Of a stretch of 64,000 nt of DNA, positions 1 through 10,217 are shown piece after piece; within the stretch, counting starts at the first letter, position 1, and every line of letters starts with the position of its first letter. The position numbers were made by a program, and so were the translations under genes. The stretch is from Eurosta solidaginis (taxonomy: Eukaryota; Arthropoda; Insecta; Diptera; Tephritidae): positions 375,549,601 through 375,613,600 of the forward strand of contig NC_090319.1 of NCBI RefSeq assembly GCF_040869045.1, read 5' to 3'. The notes beneath the pieces are model-generated. The model worked only from the letters and a program-made list of their open reading frames with translations, was not told the DNA's origin and ran no database searches.

Positions 1-76
1 GCTCCAAGCAATGGTCTTATCTTTTTGTTGACTAAATCTGATCGAATGATGGAATGGGACGCACCCGTATCTACAG
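1..76 (-). pseudogene. Gypsy protease N-terminal fragment
   Basis: On the minus strand the edge of the window encodes DTGA followed by a SIIRSDLVNKKIRPL-type stretch. It is nearly identical to the protease of the longer element at 33760-33838. DTGA is the active-site motif of retropepsins, aspartic proteases that cut the gag-pol polyprotein. Only the first 25 or so codons are inside the window. Confidence 0.85.
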
Positions 77-187
77 TCAGAGAACGTTCCTTTCCATCCA
101 CATGCACTCCGACAGTAAGACTGCTTGACCTTCTTCGAATTTGCGAGATTGAGGAAGCCAGCTGTCGCCCCTTGCGGCTGACTCTCT

Positions 188-1778
188 TTAGTTTAACGAT
201 TGAGTGGACTTGGAGATTTGCTCATCTCCGTCAGCTCTGCGTTTACGGTCACCCAGATTGTTGGAACTATTAGGACCGGTGCTGCAATGACGTGCAATGT
301 GGCCTGGGTTGCCGCACTTGAAACATTTCATAACTTCAGAGTTTTTCTGTTGTGATCCCTTCAGTGCTTCCAAAATTGTGTCCACCCAAGCGGGCCTTTC
401 TACTTCCACACGATGGGCCAGCGTACAAAGGTTTACTGAGGCAGTTTCCTGAGTCAGTGCATGGGATACCGTTTCAACGAATATTTGCTTTGGGTTCGCG
501 TATGTCGCTCGCTTCGATTCGAAATCCCGTATGCCGTTTATAAAGCTCTGAATCTTTACCCTTTCAGTGTATTCCACGGGTGCGTCCGCATTTGCAAGAT
601 TAGCCAATCTTTCAACATCCGAAGCAAACTCCTGCAATGTCTCATTTGCTTTTTGGTAACGGTTTTGCAACTCAATTTGGTATATCTGTTTTTTGTGTTC
701 GCTTCCGTATCGCCGTTCTCAGCAGCCATCAATGCTTCATAACTGTTACGTTCGTACTCTAGGATGGTCTGTAATATCTCAGCAGCTGGTCCTTTTAAAG
801 CCACAAACAATGCAGCAACTTTATCTTCAGCATTCCAGTTGTTCACTGCTGCGGTCTTCTCGAACTGTAGCTTAAAGACCTGGAAAGGAACAGAACAGTC
901 AAAGGATGGTGTTTTTATCTTTGGATTGCTTGCTGAAACAGCTGGGCGATTTAATTGCAACTCCTGTATACGACCCCTCAAAGCATCCACCTTTGCCTCG
1001 AATTTTTCTTCAAACTGCATTATTTTTTCGTCCATGCGCGCTTCGTGTTTTGATGATATACATGCCTCTTGTGCTTCTAGTTGTACTGTTATGCGTATGT
1101 ATGTATGTATTTATTTGAAAATTTGTTCCTAGCACAACAATTTTGACAAAATATTTAACAGTGCTAGTCATGAATAGCATGAGCTATAAAAATTGAACAT
1201 TTATAATAATAAATTAGATTAATCAAATTAAATTAAATATAGCGTGTCTCTTGTTCTTTCAGTTGAGTTGTCATATATGTCTTTTGTTCTTCCAGCTGTG
1301 ATGAAATTTGTGTTTCCTGTGCTTCAATCTTCGCTGCTATACGGTTCTCTTGGGATTCTAGTTGTTTTCCCATCTTGGATGTTATGCGTGTCTTTTGCGA
1401 TGCTAGTTGAGATGACATTTGTGACGACATTTCTGAAATGCGTGCCTCCTGTGCTTCCATCTTGGATGTTAAACGTGTCTCCTGCGATTCCAGCTGAGAT
1501 GCCACTGTCGATGTTTGAGCAGTTATTTCAGCCAATATCATGTTCAAGTCTGTGCTCGTAACTGTCTGCGATGTTTCGTTTTTCTCTTCAATTTTTGTTG
1601 TTGTCTCGTCGACATCAAGATGAAAGACATACCCTTCCACGTTAATTCCTTCTGCTTCCATTGCCTCTCGTAGTCTTGCCTGAAGTTCGAGTTTAATGCC
1701 GGTTGTATTCAATCCACGGTTCTCCAACTCCTTCTTCAGTTGCTGGATCTTCAATTCACTGAACTTTGCCATGTCCAT
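188..1778 (-). pseudogene. Gypsy gag with SAP-like N-terminus, coiled coil and CCHC knuckle; frameshifted
   Basis: Gag would form the retrotransposon's RNA-binding particle. Three minus-strand frames make up this copy: 1233-1778 (start MDMAKFSEL), 556-1035 and 188-670. The first about 45 residues resemble a SAP motif (L..LKKEL..RGLNTTG.K.EL..RL). A glutamine/glutamate-rich heptad region with repeated SQLESQETR-like units follows, likely a coiled coil. The middle part is the capsid-like segment, and the C-terminus carries an intact zinc knuckle CFKCGNPGHIARHC. The reading frame changes between the last two parts around 660-690. About 145 bp of AT-rich DNA (roughly 1096-1244) separates the first two parts where the other copy is continuous. 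This is a dead copy. Confidence 0.88.
1096..1244. other. AT-rich insertion in gag
   Basis: Between the two gag segments lies about 145 bp of very AT-rich DNA starting with a (TATG)n run. It is absent from the equivalent gag position at 36.4-36.7 kb. The flanks share only GCG, so no clear target duplication is visible. It could be a small MITE or filler DNA. Confidence 0.45.
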
Positions 1779-1823
1779 GTTGTCCTCTGGAATTTATTCA
1801 ACAATTCCTCTTCTGACACCAAT

Positions 1824-2342
1824 TGTAACGAATTTATTGTAATTCCTCTTATTTGCAACCTTCTACTAACGTTCGTATCGCTAAACTGTTGAGTAAATGA
1901 CTCAAATATTCAATAATGCAAAATGACCTTTATTTAGGTACTTCGCAATAACACTGATACTTCACAACCAATAGCTTGCTTAAACCAAACTGATTGTCGC
2001 GCCTCTACTGTTGCTGCCTTTTATTATTTGTGGCTTCCTCGTTGCTTCTTCTAGGCACTTCCAGAATTTACTTAGTTACTTCTATAAAATTATAAATACA
2101 GATGCACGTGTATAGCTTCTCATATGCGCGTGTATTTGTGAGCGACACTTCCACAATTATAATTGCATACTTTTGGGAGCATCTCAGATAAGATGTCTGC
2201 ATGTGTTTGTGCGTATCTTCTCCGCTGCGTGTACGTACATATGTGTAGACATAATGATTGATCTATTGATGTGCATACAAGTCATTGCTTAGCATCGGCT
2301 TAGAGATGATAGTATCCCTTAGTGTTGCTAATATTCGTCACA
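1824..2342 (-). repeat. Gypsy 5' LTR of copy 1
   Basis: The LTR is bounded by TGTAAC at 1824 and CGTCACA ending at 2342, so on its own strand it runs TGTGACG...GTTACA. It closely resembles the LTR at 37416-37920 and less closely the one at 29850-30375. It contains a reversed TATAAA-like box and an AATAAA-like signal near the other end. It ends 121 bp before a spargel exon and could supply antisense promoter activity, but that is inference. Confidence 0.88.
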
Positions 2343-2463
2343 ATATTTTATTTTTCTTGTATTTTCTCTCTTTTCTGATATTTTCTTATTTTATTTTATC
2401 TCCAAGATGTGTACATACGTACAGACTATATCTAATATCTATGTATTTATATAAATCTAACAG

Positions 2464-2590
2464 CTGTGGAGGAACGCCGTATAGTTTATGTAGGCCGTAT
2501 TGAGGAGGAGACCACCAAGGAAATGCTAAGAAGAAAGTTTTTACCTTATGGCACAATCAAACAAATTTCAATACATTACAAAGACACTGG
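2464..2590 (+). CDS. srl: spargel (PGC-1 homologue), exon with first half of RRM
   Basis: Spargel is the insect member of the PGC-1 family of transcriptional coactivators for mitochondrial and metabolic genes; it acts in the nucleus with nuclear receptors and RNA-processing factors. The exon follows acceptor AACAG at 2463 and ends before donor GTAAG at 2591. It encodes VEERRIVYVGRIEEETTKEM and onward to the HYKDTG region. IVYVGRI is the RNP2 strand of the RRM. Together with the two downstream exons it gives the complete C-terminal RRM and tail known from fly spargel. The N-terminal activation and LxxLL parts must lie upstream, beyond the Gypsy insertion and the window edge. The frame is open and splice sites are canonical, so the gene looks functional. 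The identification rests on family recognition. Confidence 0.93.
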
Positions 2591-2719
2591 GTAAGAAATT
2601 CGTTGATCATTCAAAAGTATATAAAAAAATACTACCCTTATATTCTAGGCTGGGTTCATATAAAATGAAAAAGTTGCATAAGACGGCAAAAGACTTTTGT
2701 TGAGAGGTTTTCGAAAAAA

Positions 2720-2832
2720 TAATAATTTTTTTTTATTTTTTTTTATATTTTTTTTTTTAGTTTTTTTTTTTAGTTTTTTTCAAATATTTTTTTTATATTT
2801 TTTTTAATATTTTTTTAAAATTTTTTTTGTCG
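2720..2832. repeat. T-rich low-complexity tract in spargel intron
   Basis: About 110 bp of nearly pure T with scattered A and an occasional TTTAG. It starts some 130 bp after the donor of the long spargel intron. Confidence 0.85.
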
Positions 2833-3078
2833 TTAGAACCGCCATATTTGCTTCTATCCTGTTGAGATCTGCAGTCATTTACTCATAGTGGTTGTTTTCG
2901 TAATGTGAGGAAGAAAAACATACTTTCAGGTGCTGAAACTTTAACAAACAACCCTGCAAAAATCGTTGGATCATGTGGTCCACTTTTGTCATACTGGAGT
3001 ACTCCATGGACTACTCTGCAATGTTGAGCTGGAGTATATGGTCCTAGGACATGGCAATGTTAATTGGACCATATTTTT

Positions 3079-5526
3079 ATACTCAGCTGAGCAGAGATCA
3101 CAGAGTATATTAATTTTGTTCGCATAACGGTACCCTGTAACGATATAGATATAGACGTCTATATATCAAAATGATCTGGGCGAAAAAAGAAATTCATCTA
3201 GCCATGTCCGTCGTCCGCCCGTCCGTAAACACGTAAACTTGAGTAAATTTTGAGGTATCTTGATGAAATTTGGTATGTACGTTCCTGGGCACTCATCGCT
3301 ATTTAAAATGAACGAAATCGGACTATAACCACGCCCACTTTTTCGATATCGAAAATTTCGAAAAACCGAAAACCTGCGATAATTCATTACCAAGGACGGA
3401 TAAAGCGATGAAACTTGGTAGGTGGGTTGAGCTTATGACGCAGAATAGAAAATTAGTAATATTTTGGACAATGGGCGTGGCACCGCCCACTTAAAAGAAG
3501 CTAATTTAAAAGTTTTGCAAGCTGTAATTTGGCAGTGGTTGAAGATATTATGATGAAATTTGGCAGGAACTTTACTCCTATTACAATATATATTTTCAAA
3601 ATAAAAATAAGCAAAATCGCATAACGGACACGCCCACTTTTTACAGTATATAAGTAAATTATGTCAACATTCAACTCCAGTAATGATATGGTGCAAAGAA
3701 ATACAAAAATAAAATAAAATTTCAAAATGGGCGTGGCTCCGCCCTTTTTCTTTTAATTTGTCTTGAATACTTTTAATGCCATAAGTCGAACAAAAATTTA
3801 CCAATCCTTGTGAAATTTGGTGGGGTCATAGATTCTATGACGATAATTGTTTTCTGTGAAAATGGGCGAAATCGGTTGAAGCCACACCCAGTTTTTATAC
3901 ACAGTCGACCGTCTGTTCTTCCGCTCGGCCGTTAACACTATAACTTCAGCCAAAATCGATATATCTTTACTAAACTTAGTTCACGCACTTATCTGAGCTC
4001 ACTTTATTTTGGTATTAAAAATCGGCGAAATCCGACTATTACCACGCCCACTTTTTCGATATCGAAAATTTCGAAAAATTAAAAACATGCCATAATTCTA
4101 TACCAAATATGAAAAAGCGGATGAAATATGGTGATTGGATTGGTTTTTTTGCCGCCAATTATAACTTTAGAAAAAACTTTGTAAAATGGGTGTGACACCT
4201 ACCATATTAAGTAGAAGAAAATGAAAAGTTCTGCAGGGCGAAATCAAAAGCCCTTGGAATCATGGCAGGCACACTGTTCGTGGTATTACATATGTATATA
4301 AATAAATTAGCGGTACCCGATAGATTATGTTCTGGGGCACCCTGGTCCGATATCTCGAAAACGCCTTCACATATACAACTAAGGTTCACTCCCTTTTAAA
4401 ACCCTTATTAATATCTTTAATTTGATACCCATATCGTACAAACACATTCTAGGGTCACCCCTGGTCCACCTTTATGGCGACTTCTCGAAAAGGTGTCCAC
4501 CTATAGAACTATGGCGCACTCCCTTTTAAAATACTCCTTATTACCTTCCATTTGATACCAATGTCATACAAACACATTCCAGCGTTACCCTAGGTTCATT
4601 TTCCTTCATGGTGATTTTCTCTTATTTTGTTTCCAAAACTGTTGTTGATGTTGTTGTAGCGATATGGTTGCTCCCCGAAGGCGCTGGGGAGTGTTATCGA
4701 TGTGATGGGACCCCAGCGGGTTAGGGGATCAGAATATACCCGCGGTAGGTATGCCTGTCGTAAGAGGCGACTAAAATACCAGATTCAAGGGGCTGTGTAG
4801 CGCAACCTTTCAGGTTGCCAGCGCAAAATATAGCTTCTCCAAACCCAATTGTCAACCTCACCTATCCGCGGCGAATCCTGTTTCACTAACAGACGAGGCT
4901 CTGGCGACCCCAAGCTCCTCATGGAACTTGTAGGTAGGGAGGGAGGGAATGGCCTGAAGGTTTAATGTGGCCACATAAATCGTTCCCGAGATGGTCGGGC
5001 TAGCACCTTAATGGTGCTATGGCACCGGAGCGTACCGGATTTGTATCCGGCAAAGGACCATCACATCGATAACACTCCCCAAAGCCTTCGGGGAGCAACC
5101 TTATCGCTACAACAACAACAACAACATCGATGTGATGGTCCTTTGCCGGATACAGATCCGGTACGCTCCGGTAACACAGCACCATTAAGGTGCTAGCCCG
5201 ACCATCTCGGGAACGATTTATATGGCCACATTAAACCTTCAGGCCATCCCTCCTCACCCCCAAGTTCCATGAGCAGCTTGGGGTCGCCAGAGCCTCGTCT
5301 GTTAATGAAACAGGATTCGCCGCGGATAGGTGAGGTTGACAATTGGGTTTGGAGAAGCTGTATATTGCGCTGGCAACCTGAAGGATTGCGCCACACAGCC
5401 CCTTGAATCTGGTATTTTAGTCGCCTCTTACGACAGGCATACCTACCGCGGATATATTCTGACCCCTAACCCGCTGTTTCCAAAACTCTCAGTTGAGTAT
5501 GTAATGTTCGGTTACACCCGAACTTA
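3079..5526. mobile_element. TATACTCAGC...CCGAAC interspersed element, copy 1
   Basis: This copy runs from TATACTCAGC (3079) to the hairpin-forming end GTTCGGTTACACCCGAAC (to about 5526). Its body alternates short blocks such as CGCCCACTTTTT, TTTCGATATCGAAAATTTCG and GATGAAATTTGG. Related copies lie at 44775-45676 (inverted) and 25525-25857 (one end only). No coding capacity is visible. It is interrupted by the retroposon insertion 4641-5474. I take it as a non-autonomous transposon family common in these flies, of unknown superfamily. Confidence 0.7.
4641..5474 (-). mobile_element. GTTGTTGTAG retroposon, composite inverted insertion with 13-bp TSD
   Basis: The 834-bp insertion is flanked by perfect direct repeats TGTTTCCAAAACT at 4628-4640 and 5475-5487. 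It contains three blocks of one retroposon: an antisense tail piece (4641-about 4712), a nearly complete sense copy (about 4729-5134) ending in (CAA)n, and an antisense copy (about 5135-5474) without its tail. The family is recognised by ATACCCGCGGTAGG, GTAAGAGGCGACTAAA and a TATCGCTACAACAACAAC end. The tail and the long target duplication point to target-primed reverse transcription. Confidence 0.85.
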
Positions 5527-5854
5527 GCCTTCCTTACTTGTTTTATATGAATTGTGGTTAATTTTGGAGCACTCGCTTGGTCCATAGCGAGTACTCCATA
5601 CATGCATGCATGGAGTACTCGCGATTTTTGCCGGGAAAACTTAGTGCCGGTTTTTCAGTGCAACTTCAAACTATAGATAACATTGGACAAAGTTTAACAC
5701 TGGTTGTCACAATGACAAAAAGCTTTTTCAACAACCTCTCCACATAAACTCTTATTTCGAAAGCGGCCTTTTAGTTTTTTTCGGCCTAGTTTTATATAGA
5801 TGTATAAAATTTATATGTTCTATTTCATGTGTTTATAACCATTCACTTTTGCAG

Positions 5855-6000
5855 CATGAAGTACGGTTTTGTTACATATGAACGATCCCAAGATGCTTTC
5901 ACAGTTATAGATACTAGCGACCGTGATCCAACCATTAATATGTATGATATCAGTTTTGGTGGCAGACGTGCATTTTGCCGTTCTTCTTACTCTGATTTAG
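5855..6000 (+). CDS. srl: spargel exon with second half of RRM
   Basis: The exon begins after acceptor TTTTGCAG (ends 5854) and stops at donor GTATG (6001). The codon GG|C is split by the upstream intron. It encodes MKYGFVTYERSQDAF (the RNP1 strand is YGFVTY) and ends in FGGRRAFCRSSYSDL, the motif that closes the RRM in PGC-1 proteins. The intron interrupting the RRM is 3264 bp and full of repeats, while the next one is only 59 bp. Start choice is set by splicing, not by the internal ATG. Confidence 0.95.
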
Positions 6001-6059
6001 GTATGTTTAGTATTGCAAAATCACAAATAAAACCATTAATATTTATATAAAATTTACAG

Positions 6060-6214
6060 ATAATGCCGGCATAAATACCTATCATTCAATTGTGTTTCCT
6101 AAAGTCGAAGCACCACCCAAAGAGGAAGATTCTTTTGAAGCTTTATTGCAAAAGGTGAAAGCGAAAATGAATGCTAATAAAGGCAACTCTGGGACGAATA
6201 CCCCCAAAGCTTGA
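6060..6214 (+). CDS. srl: spargel terminal coding exon
   Basis: This exon begins after acceptor TTTACAG (ends 6059), completes the split Asp codon G|AT, and runs to TGA at 6212-6214. It encodes DNAGINTYHSIVFPK, then the EDSFEALLQKVKAKMN segment, then an S/T-rich end before the stop. This matches the fly spargel C-terminus, with the short FEALL-KVKAK helix that ends PGC-1 proteins. No frameshift or premature stop is seen. Confidence 0.94.
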
Positions 6215-6464
6215 CGACAATAGTATAACACAAATTACCATACACTAAAAAGTGGACAACTTATGTGTTTATCGTGCTAAATTTTATATGTACCATATAT
6301 ATCGCACGTTTTATTGTAAACAGTTGTAATCCAAAATTTATCCTTTTTTTCATAGATACCCATTATAAAAAAAAAGAGTAAAAGAAATTTTCACCCGCTA
6401 TTTCCGTATCTTTGAGTATTATTTAAATGTCAGCATAATTTCGTCAATTGGTTATTTGGTGGGC

Positions 6465-6470
6465 AATAAA
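6465..6470 (+). promoter_or_regulatory. Probable spargel polyadenylation signal
   Basis: AATAAA lies about 250 bp after the spargel stop codon, in AT-rich 3' UTR-like DNA and before a MITE that starts at 6545. Other AATAAA copies occur just downstream (around 6553 and 6608), so the exact site used is uncertain. Confidence 0.55.
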
Positions 6471-6544
6471 ATCTAAAAAACTCAAAATCGGTACTTAAAT
6501 CAGTTTACAATATAATGTGCGATATTTAGCTTGTTGTTGTATAT

Positions 6545-6963
6545 CGACCTATCCTAATAAAAAGGTTGTAACGAAAAAGTTTTGTTAAAAAATCTCTGAC
6601 ATTTTGTTAATAAAGCCGTATCTGAGCGAAGTCCTTAATAAAAAGGTTGCAATTTAATGAGTTTTTTCTATTCACAATTCGCAAAAGACAAAAGTTTGTA
6701 AACCAGAACATAGATTCATGCGTCTTCTATAGTATAGTTTAGTATTTTAAATCGTTGAAGAAATGTGAAACGAAATTAAGCTAAATTTAGTTCATAACCC
6801 GCTGTCAAAGAGTTTTTATTTCAATTACAACCTTTTTAACCAACCTTCTGAGATACGACTTCATTAATGACTTCGTTGAGATACGGCCTTATTAGCAGAA
6901 TGTCTGAGATACGTCCTTTTGAACAAAACGTTTAAGTTGCGACCTTTCTATTAGGGTAGGTCG
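6545..6963. mobile_element. MITE with CGACCTAYCCTAATA inverted repeats
   Basis: Ends CGACCTATCCTAATAAAAAG (left) and its near inverse complement (right, to 6963) match over about 40 bp. Each side is flanked by ATAT, a possible 4-bp or TA-rich target duplication. The interior is AT-rich and has no ORF. Confidence 0.75.
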
Positions 6964-7018
6964 ATATATAAAAATGATAAAATTGATGAAAAAAGGCCTT
7001 TCGCTTATATGTACATTA

Positions 7019-7373
7019 GGGTGGGTCAAATTTATTGTTGAAAAGGCACATCCAGTTTCTGAATCTATGGGCCATACTGAGTAATGTTGTCCATGGGACC
7101 ATAGGTCTGAAATGAATTTCGAACCTCCCTCATTTTGTTAGTAAATTTTATATCCCAATCCGAATAGCGGCTCTCACAAAAAAATACCTGAAAAGAAATG
7201 CCAAATTCGGATTCGGATTGGGATATAAAATTTTCTAACAAAATTAGGGAGGCACGAAATTCATTTCAGACCTATGGCCCACAATATTACTCAGTATGAC
7301 CCATAGATTCAGAAACTGGACGTGCAACTGAAGTTTTTTTTTCCGATTTTTCCCCGTACAATTTGACCCTCCC
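7019..7373. mobile_element. Palindromic MITE with TAGGGTGGGTC ends
   Basis: The element is an almost complete hairpin. The two arms of about 165 bp, for example TATATCCCAATCCGAAT in the left and its complement in the right, run to GGGTGGGTCAAATT and AATTTGACCCTCCC. TA on both sides suggests a TA target duplication. It is non-coding. Confidence 0.8.
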
Positions 7374-7375
7374 TA

Positions 7376-8095
7376 ATGTACATACAGCGCAATATCCTAA
7401 TTACTCTTTTGCCCTAAAAATTATTTTATTTTTTAATATTAAATTTAGCTTTATTTTTGTAAGTGAATTGCTAATTTTTTTTTAACAACGTACTGATAAC
7501 TTTTAGCTACAATGACATTAGAAAAATATTAAAAATAGTACGCGTTTCATTATTGGATTGTGAGCAAATATTATTTGTGCACGCTTACTTGAGATAAACA
7601 GCAATGTTTTTTACAGCACTATAATTTGAAGCAAACAAATTTTATAATACTATTTCTTAATGAACATTGTAAGCTGAAAAGGTGTGTGATAATAGAAGCC
7701 ACAGTCATTTATTGTAATAAGTTGCAACAAATGAAATAACCGCATAAGTTACATAGATGTGTATGTATGTAAAATAGACTAGTTAATGAATTTAATATAA
7801 AAAACACAGAAGAAGACCACAATTAAAGTAGACATGCTACACTTGTGTGAGTATTTTGCAGTTAATTGAACCATACAAAGATTTTTGTAAACATTAAAAA
7901 AAACTTCTATAATGACATACATGAGACTGGGCCGAAAAGCAAAGGACCGCGCTGAGATGTAAGGCTGATGTTGACAAGGTCTAGGAATACATTTTTTTTA
8001 AAACATTTTTTGGTTCTTTGGCATGCGATATATACAAGTTAAATATCTTTATTTGGTTTTTGTGACATTCGCTTCTAATGTTATTTCGAGATTAG
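7376..8095. other. Unassigned AT-rich intergenic DNA
   Basis: I see no coding exon, tandem repeat or inverted repeat here. It includes several TATGTATGTA-type stretches typical of fly intergenic DNA. Confidence 0.6.
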
Positions 8096-8110
8096 CACTA
8101 GTTTTCTTAT

Positions 8111-8428
8111 GCTGTTGTTGTTGTAGCGATAAGTTACTCCCCGAAGGCTTTAGGGAGTTTTATCGATTTGATGGTCCTTTGCCGAATACAGATCCGGTAC
8201 CCTCCGGAACACAGCACCATTAAGGTGCTAGCCCGACCATCTCGGGCAAGATTTATATGGCCACATTAAACCTTCAGGCCATCCCTCCCTACTCCACCCC
8301 CAAGTTCCATGAGGAGCTTGAGGTCGCCAGAACCTCGTCTGTTAGTGAAACGGGATTCGCCGCTCGAAGGTGAGGTTGACAATTGGGTTGGAGAAACTAT
8401 ATATTGCGCTACACAACCCCTTGAATCC
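8111..8428 (-). mobile_element. GTTGTTGTAG retroposon, 318 bp, with 15-bp TSD
   Basis: A perfect 15-bp direct repeat CACTAGTTTTCTTAT (8096-8110 and 8429-8443) brackets the insertion. The left end is GTTGTTGTTGTAGCGATAAG, the reverse of a CTTATCGCTACAACAACAAC tail. The copy is 5'-truncated compared with the one at 4729-5134, starting at the GGATTCAAGGGG position. This is the clearest copy for defining the family as a tailed retroposon mobilised by a LINE. Confidence 0.92.
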
Positions 8429-8443
8429 CACTAGTTTTCTTAT

Positions 8444-9104
8444 AGGTATGTCTGCTAAACGAGTTTTAGCTCCGTAAAATATGCTTCTTATTCCACCAAA
8501 CTATGGAAAAAACGACTGCATAGCTTAAAAGGGCCTAGAACGAATTCTAGACTTTCTAAAATAACGGCATATTCATTTAATATTAAAAAAAGGCCAATGG
8601 CTTTCTCAATATAAACTTCAAATTAGGAGCATCTTTTGTATCTTTTTTATTTTGCATTGGGACCGACCCAGTATCTAATCTACACACCCACATTCAAACT
8701 ATTTACAAACGTACAGATGTGTGAAATGAAGCGGACTACAAATTAAACTGTTGATATATAAACTTGATATTAGTTTTAAAGAAATGCACTTTTTTTAATT
8801 TATCAAAAATATTTTCTATTTGCATACATATATACTATTTAAGTTAAGGCAATGGTTTTATGCTACTTATATATTTCAAGAAAATCAAAACAGAATATAA
8901 AAAATATTGTTTATTATTTTATGATAAAAGCTTGATACATACATTTTTATACCCAAATTCACATCCACATAGAATAAACGTGCTACAACCATTTAAATAA
9001 ATTAACTTGCTATTCTAAAGCAAAAAACCGAAGTACAACTTTGTATCACATTGAATTTTAGTCAAGAAAATTTTAAAACCACTTGAAAGTAGCACTTTAT
9101 CAGA
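8444..9104. other. Unassigned AT-rich intergenic DNA
   Basis: No ORF of note, no recognised repeat and no paired inverted repeats were seen. Confidence 0.55.
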
Positions 9105-10217
9105 CTACACCTTTTCCAGTTTAAGTTCAGAAAATTACAATTCAAGTTCAGAATTACCAAATTTAAATTCAGAAAATTACAATTCAAGTTCAGAAAATTT
9201 GTCGGGTATTTTTTTTCATCCAATGAAAATAAATGTAGGTAAGATGGTATCTATGTGTTAAAGAAGCATTGGACATCTTAACTCGTTTAAATCAACTTTG
9301 CGAGTTAGCGAAGAAAAAAACTCTCGCTCATAAGAAGCAATTGAAATGCCATCCAGCTATATTCTTAGCGTCACAACCATTGATCTGCACTGAGTATGAC
9401 AGCAGTGATGACGAAGATATGACCACTTAAACAGTCAACGCAGCATCCACACTCCCGGAAGTAACGTATAGGTCTGCATAGATCTTGGCGCCATATGTCA
9501 AAATATCTCAACTTATCCGCCATCATCATTCGTCATGAATTGGCACTTAATCGTGATTTTGGCAGTTTGGTAAAAAATCATGCCAGCTTTCTCCGTTTCG
9601 TGGTAACTCACGACGATTGGGAGCACCGTGAGAGGTCAAGTCATTCTCCACATTCACAACTCTGTGGAGGTCTCTCCCTTCCACTGCTTCCAAACTGCTA
9701 TCTCGTCTGAAGTGCTTTTTTTGGCCGTGGCGTCATCATGCACTTGTTGGAGAGAATTATCCTCCATTTGATTTCAAGGTTCGGGATGTACACACCTTGA
9801 AGAAAACTTGGGGTACACTAAACCCAAGCCAACATTTTGGCAACATGGTCAACGAAGCATCAACACTTTGGCAAGTAACATATAAGTATACAATTCATTA
9901 ATTAAAATAACTTCTGAAAATTAACACCCTACTTATAAATTTCTGAATTCGAACTGTAATTTTCTGAACTTGAAATGTAATTTTCTGAACTTGAATTGTA
10001 ATTTTCTGAACTTGAATTGTAGTTTTCTGAATTTAAATTGGAATTTCAGAACTTGAATTGTAATTTTCTGAACTTGAATTGGAAAATCTGAACTTGAATT
10101 GTAAATTTATGAATTTAAATTGGAAATTCTGAACTTGAATTGTAATTTTCTGAACTTGAATTGCAATTTTCTGAACTTGAATTGTAAATTTCTGAACTTA
10201 AACTGGAAAAGGTGTAG
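9105..10217. mobile_element. Foldback element with 21-bp tandem repeats in its arms
   Basis: The outer ends CTACACCTTTTCCAGTTTAA (9105) and its inverse complement (to 10217) form about 29-bp terminal inverted repeats. Inside each end the unit AAGTTCAGAAAATTACAATTC is repeated: a few copies at about 9119-9205 and roughly twelve inverted copies at about 9941-10207. The central part (9206-9930) is not recognised and has only short ORFs. No convincing target duplication was found. Confidence 0.75.

Larger units (their letters stand above)
1..2342 (-). mobile_element. Ty3/Gypsy LTR retrotransposon copy 1 (protease start, gag, 5' LTR), cut by window edge
   Basis: Read on the minus strand, the order is 5' LTR (1824-2342), primer-binding site, gag (about 188-1778) and the first protease codons (1-76, with the DTGA active-site motif). 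The pol region would lie left of position 1. The same sequence recurs at 35563-37920, which fixes the assignment. Next to the LTR the minus strand reads TGGTGTCAGAAG, which looks complementary to the 3' end of a tRNA-Leu plus CCA and is a plausible primer site. Gag is broken by a frameshift and an AT-rich insertion, so this copy cannot be functional. It lies in antisense orientation in the intron before the first visible spargel exon. Coordinates come from LTR ends TGT...ACA; the outer flank starts ATAT. Confidence 0.9.
2953..5634. mobile_element. Possible TIR element with CCCTGCAAAAATCG ends
   Basis: CCCTGCAAAAATCG near 2953 and its near-complement CGATTTTTGCCGGG near 5621-5634 face each other across the intron. 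Flanking both are AGTACTCCATG-type sequences (2996-3010 and 5586-5618). The arrangement suggests an older TIR transposon into which the CGCCCACTTTTT element was later inserted. No convincing target duplication was found. Confidence 0.4.

Noticed and set aside
9206..9930. Frame at 9495-9710 in the foldback centre as a gene
   Set aside because: Only 71 codons, no recognisable motif or splice support, and inside a mobile element.
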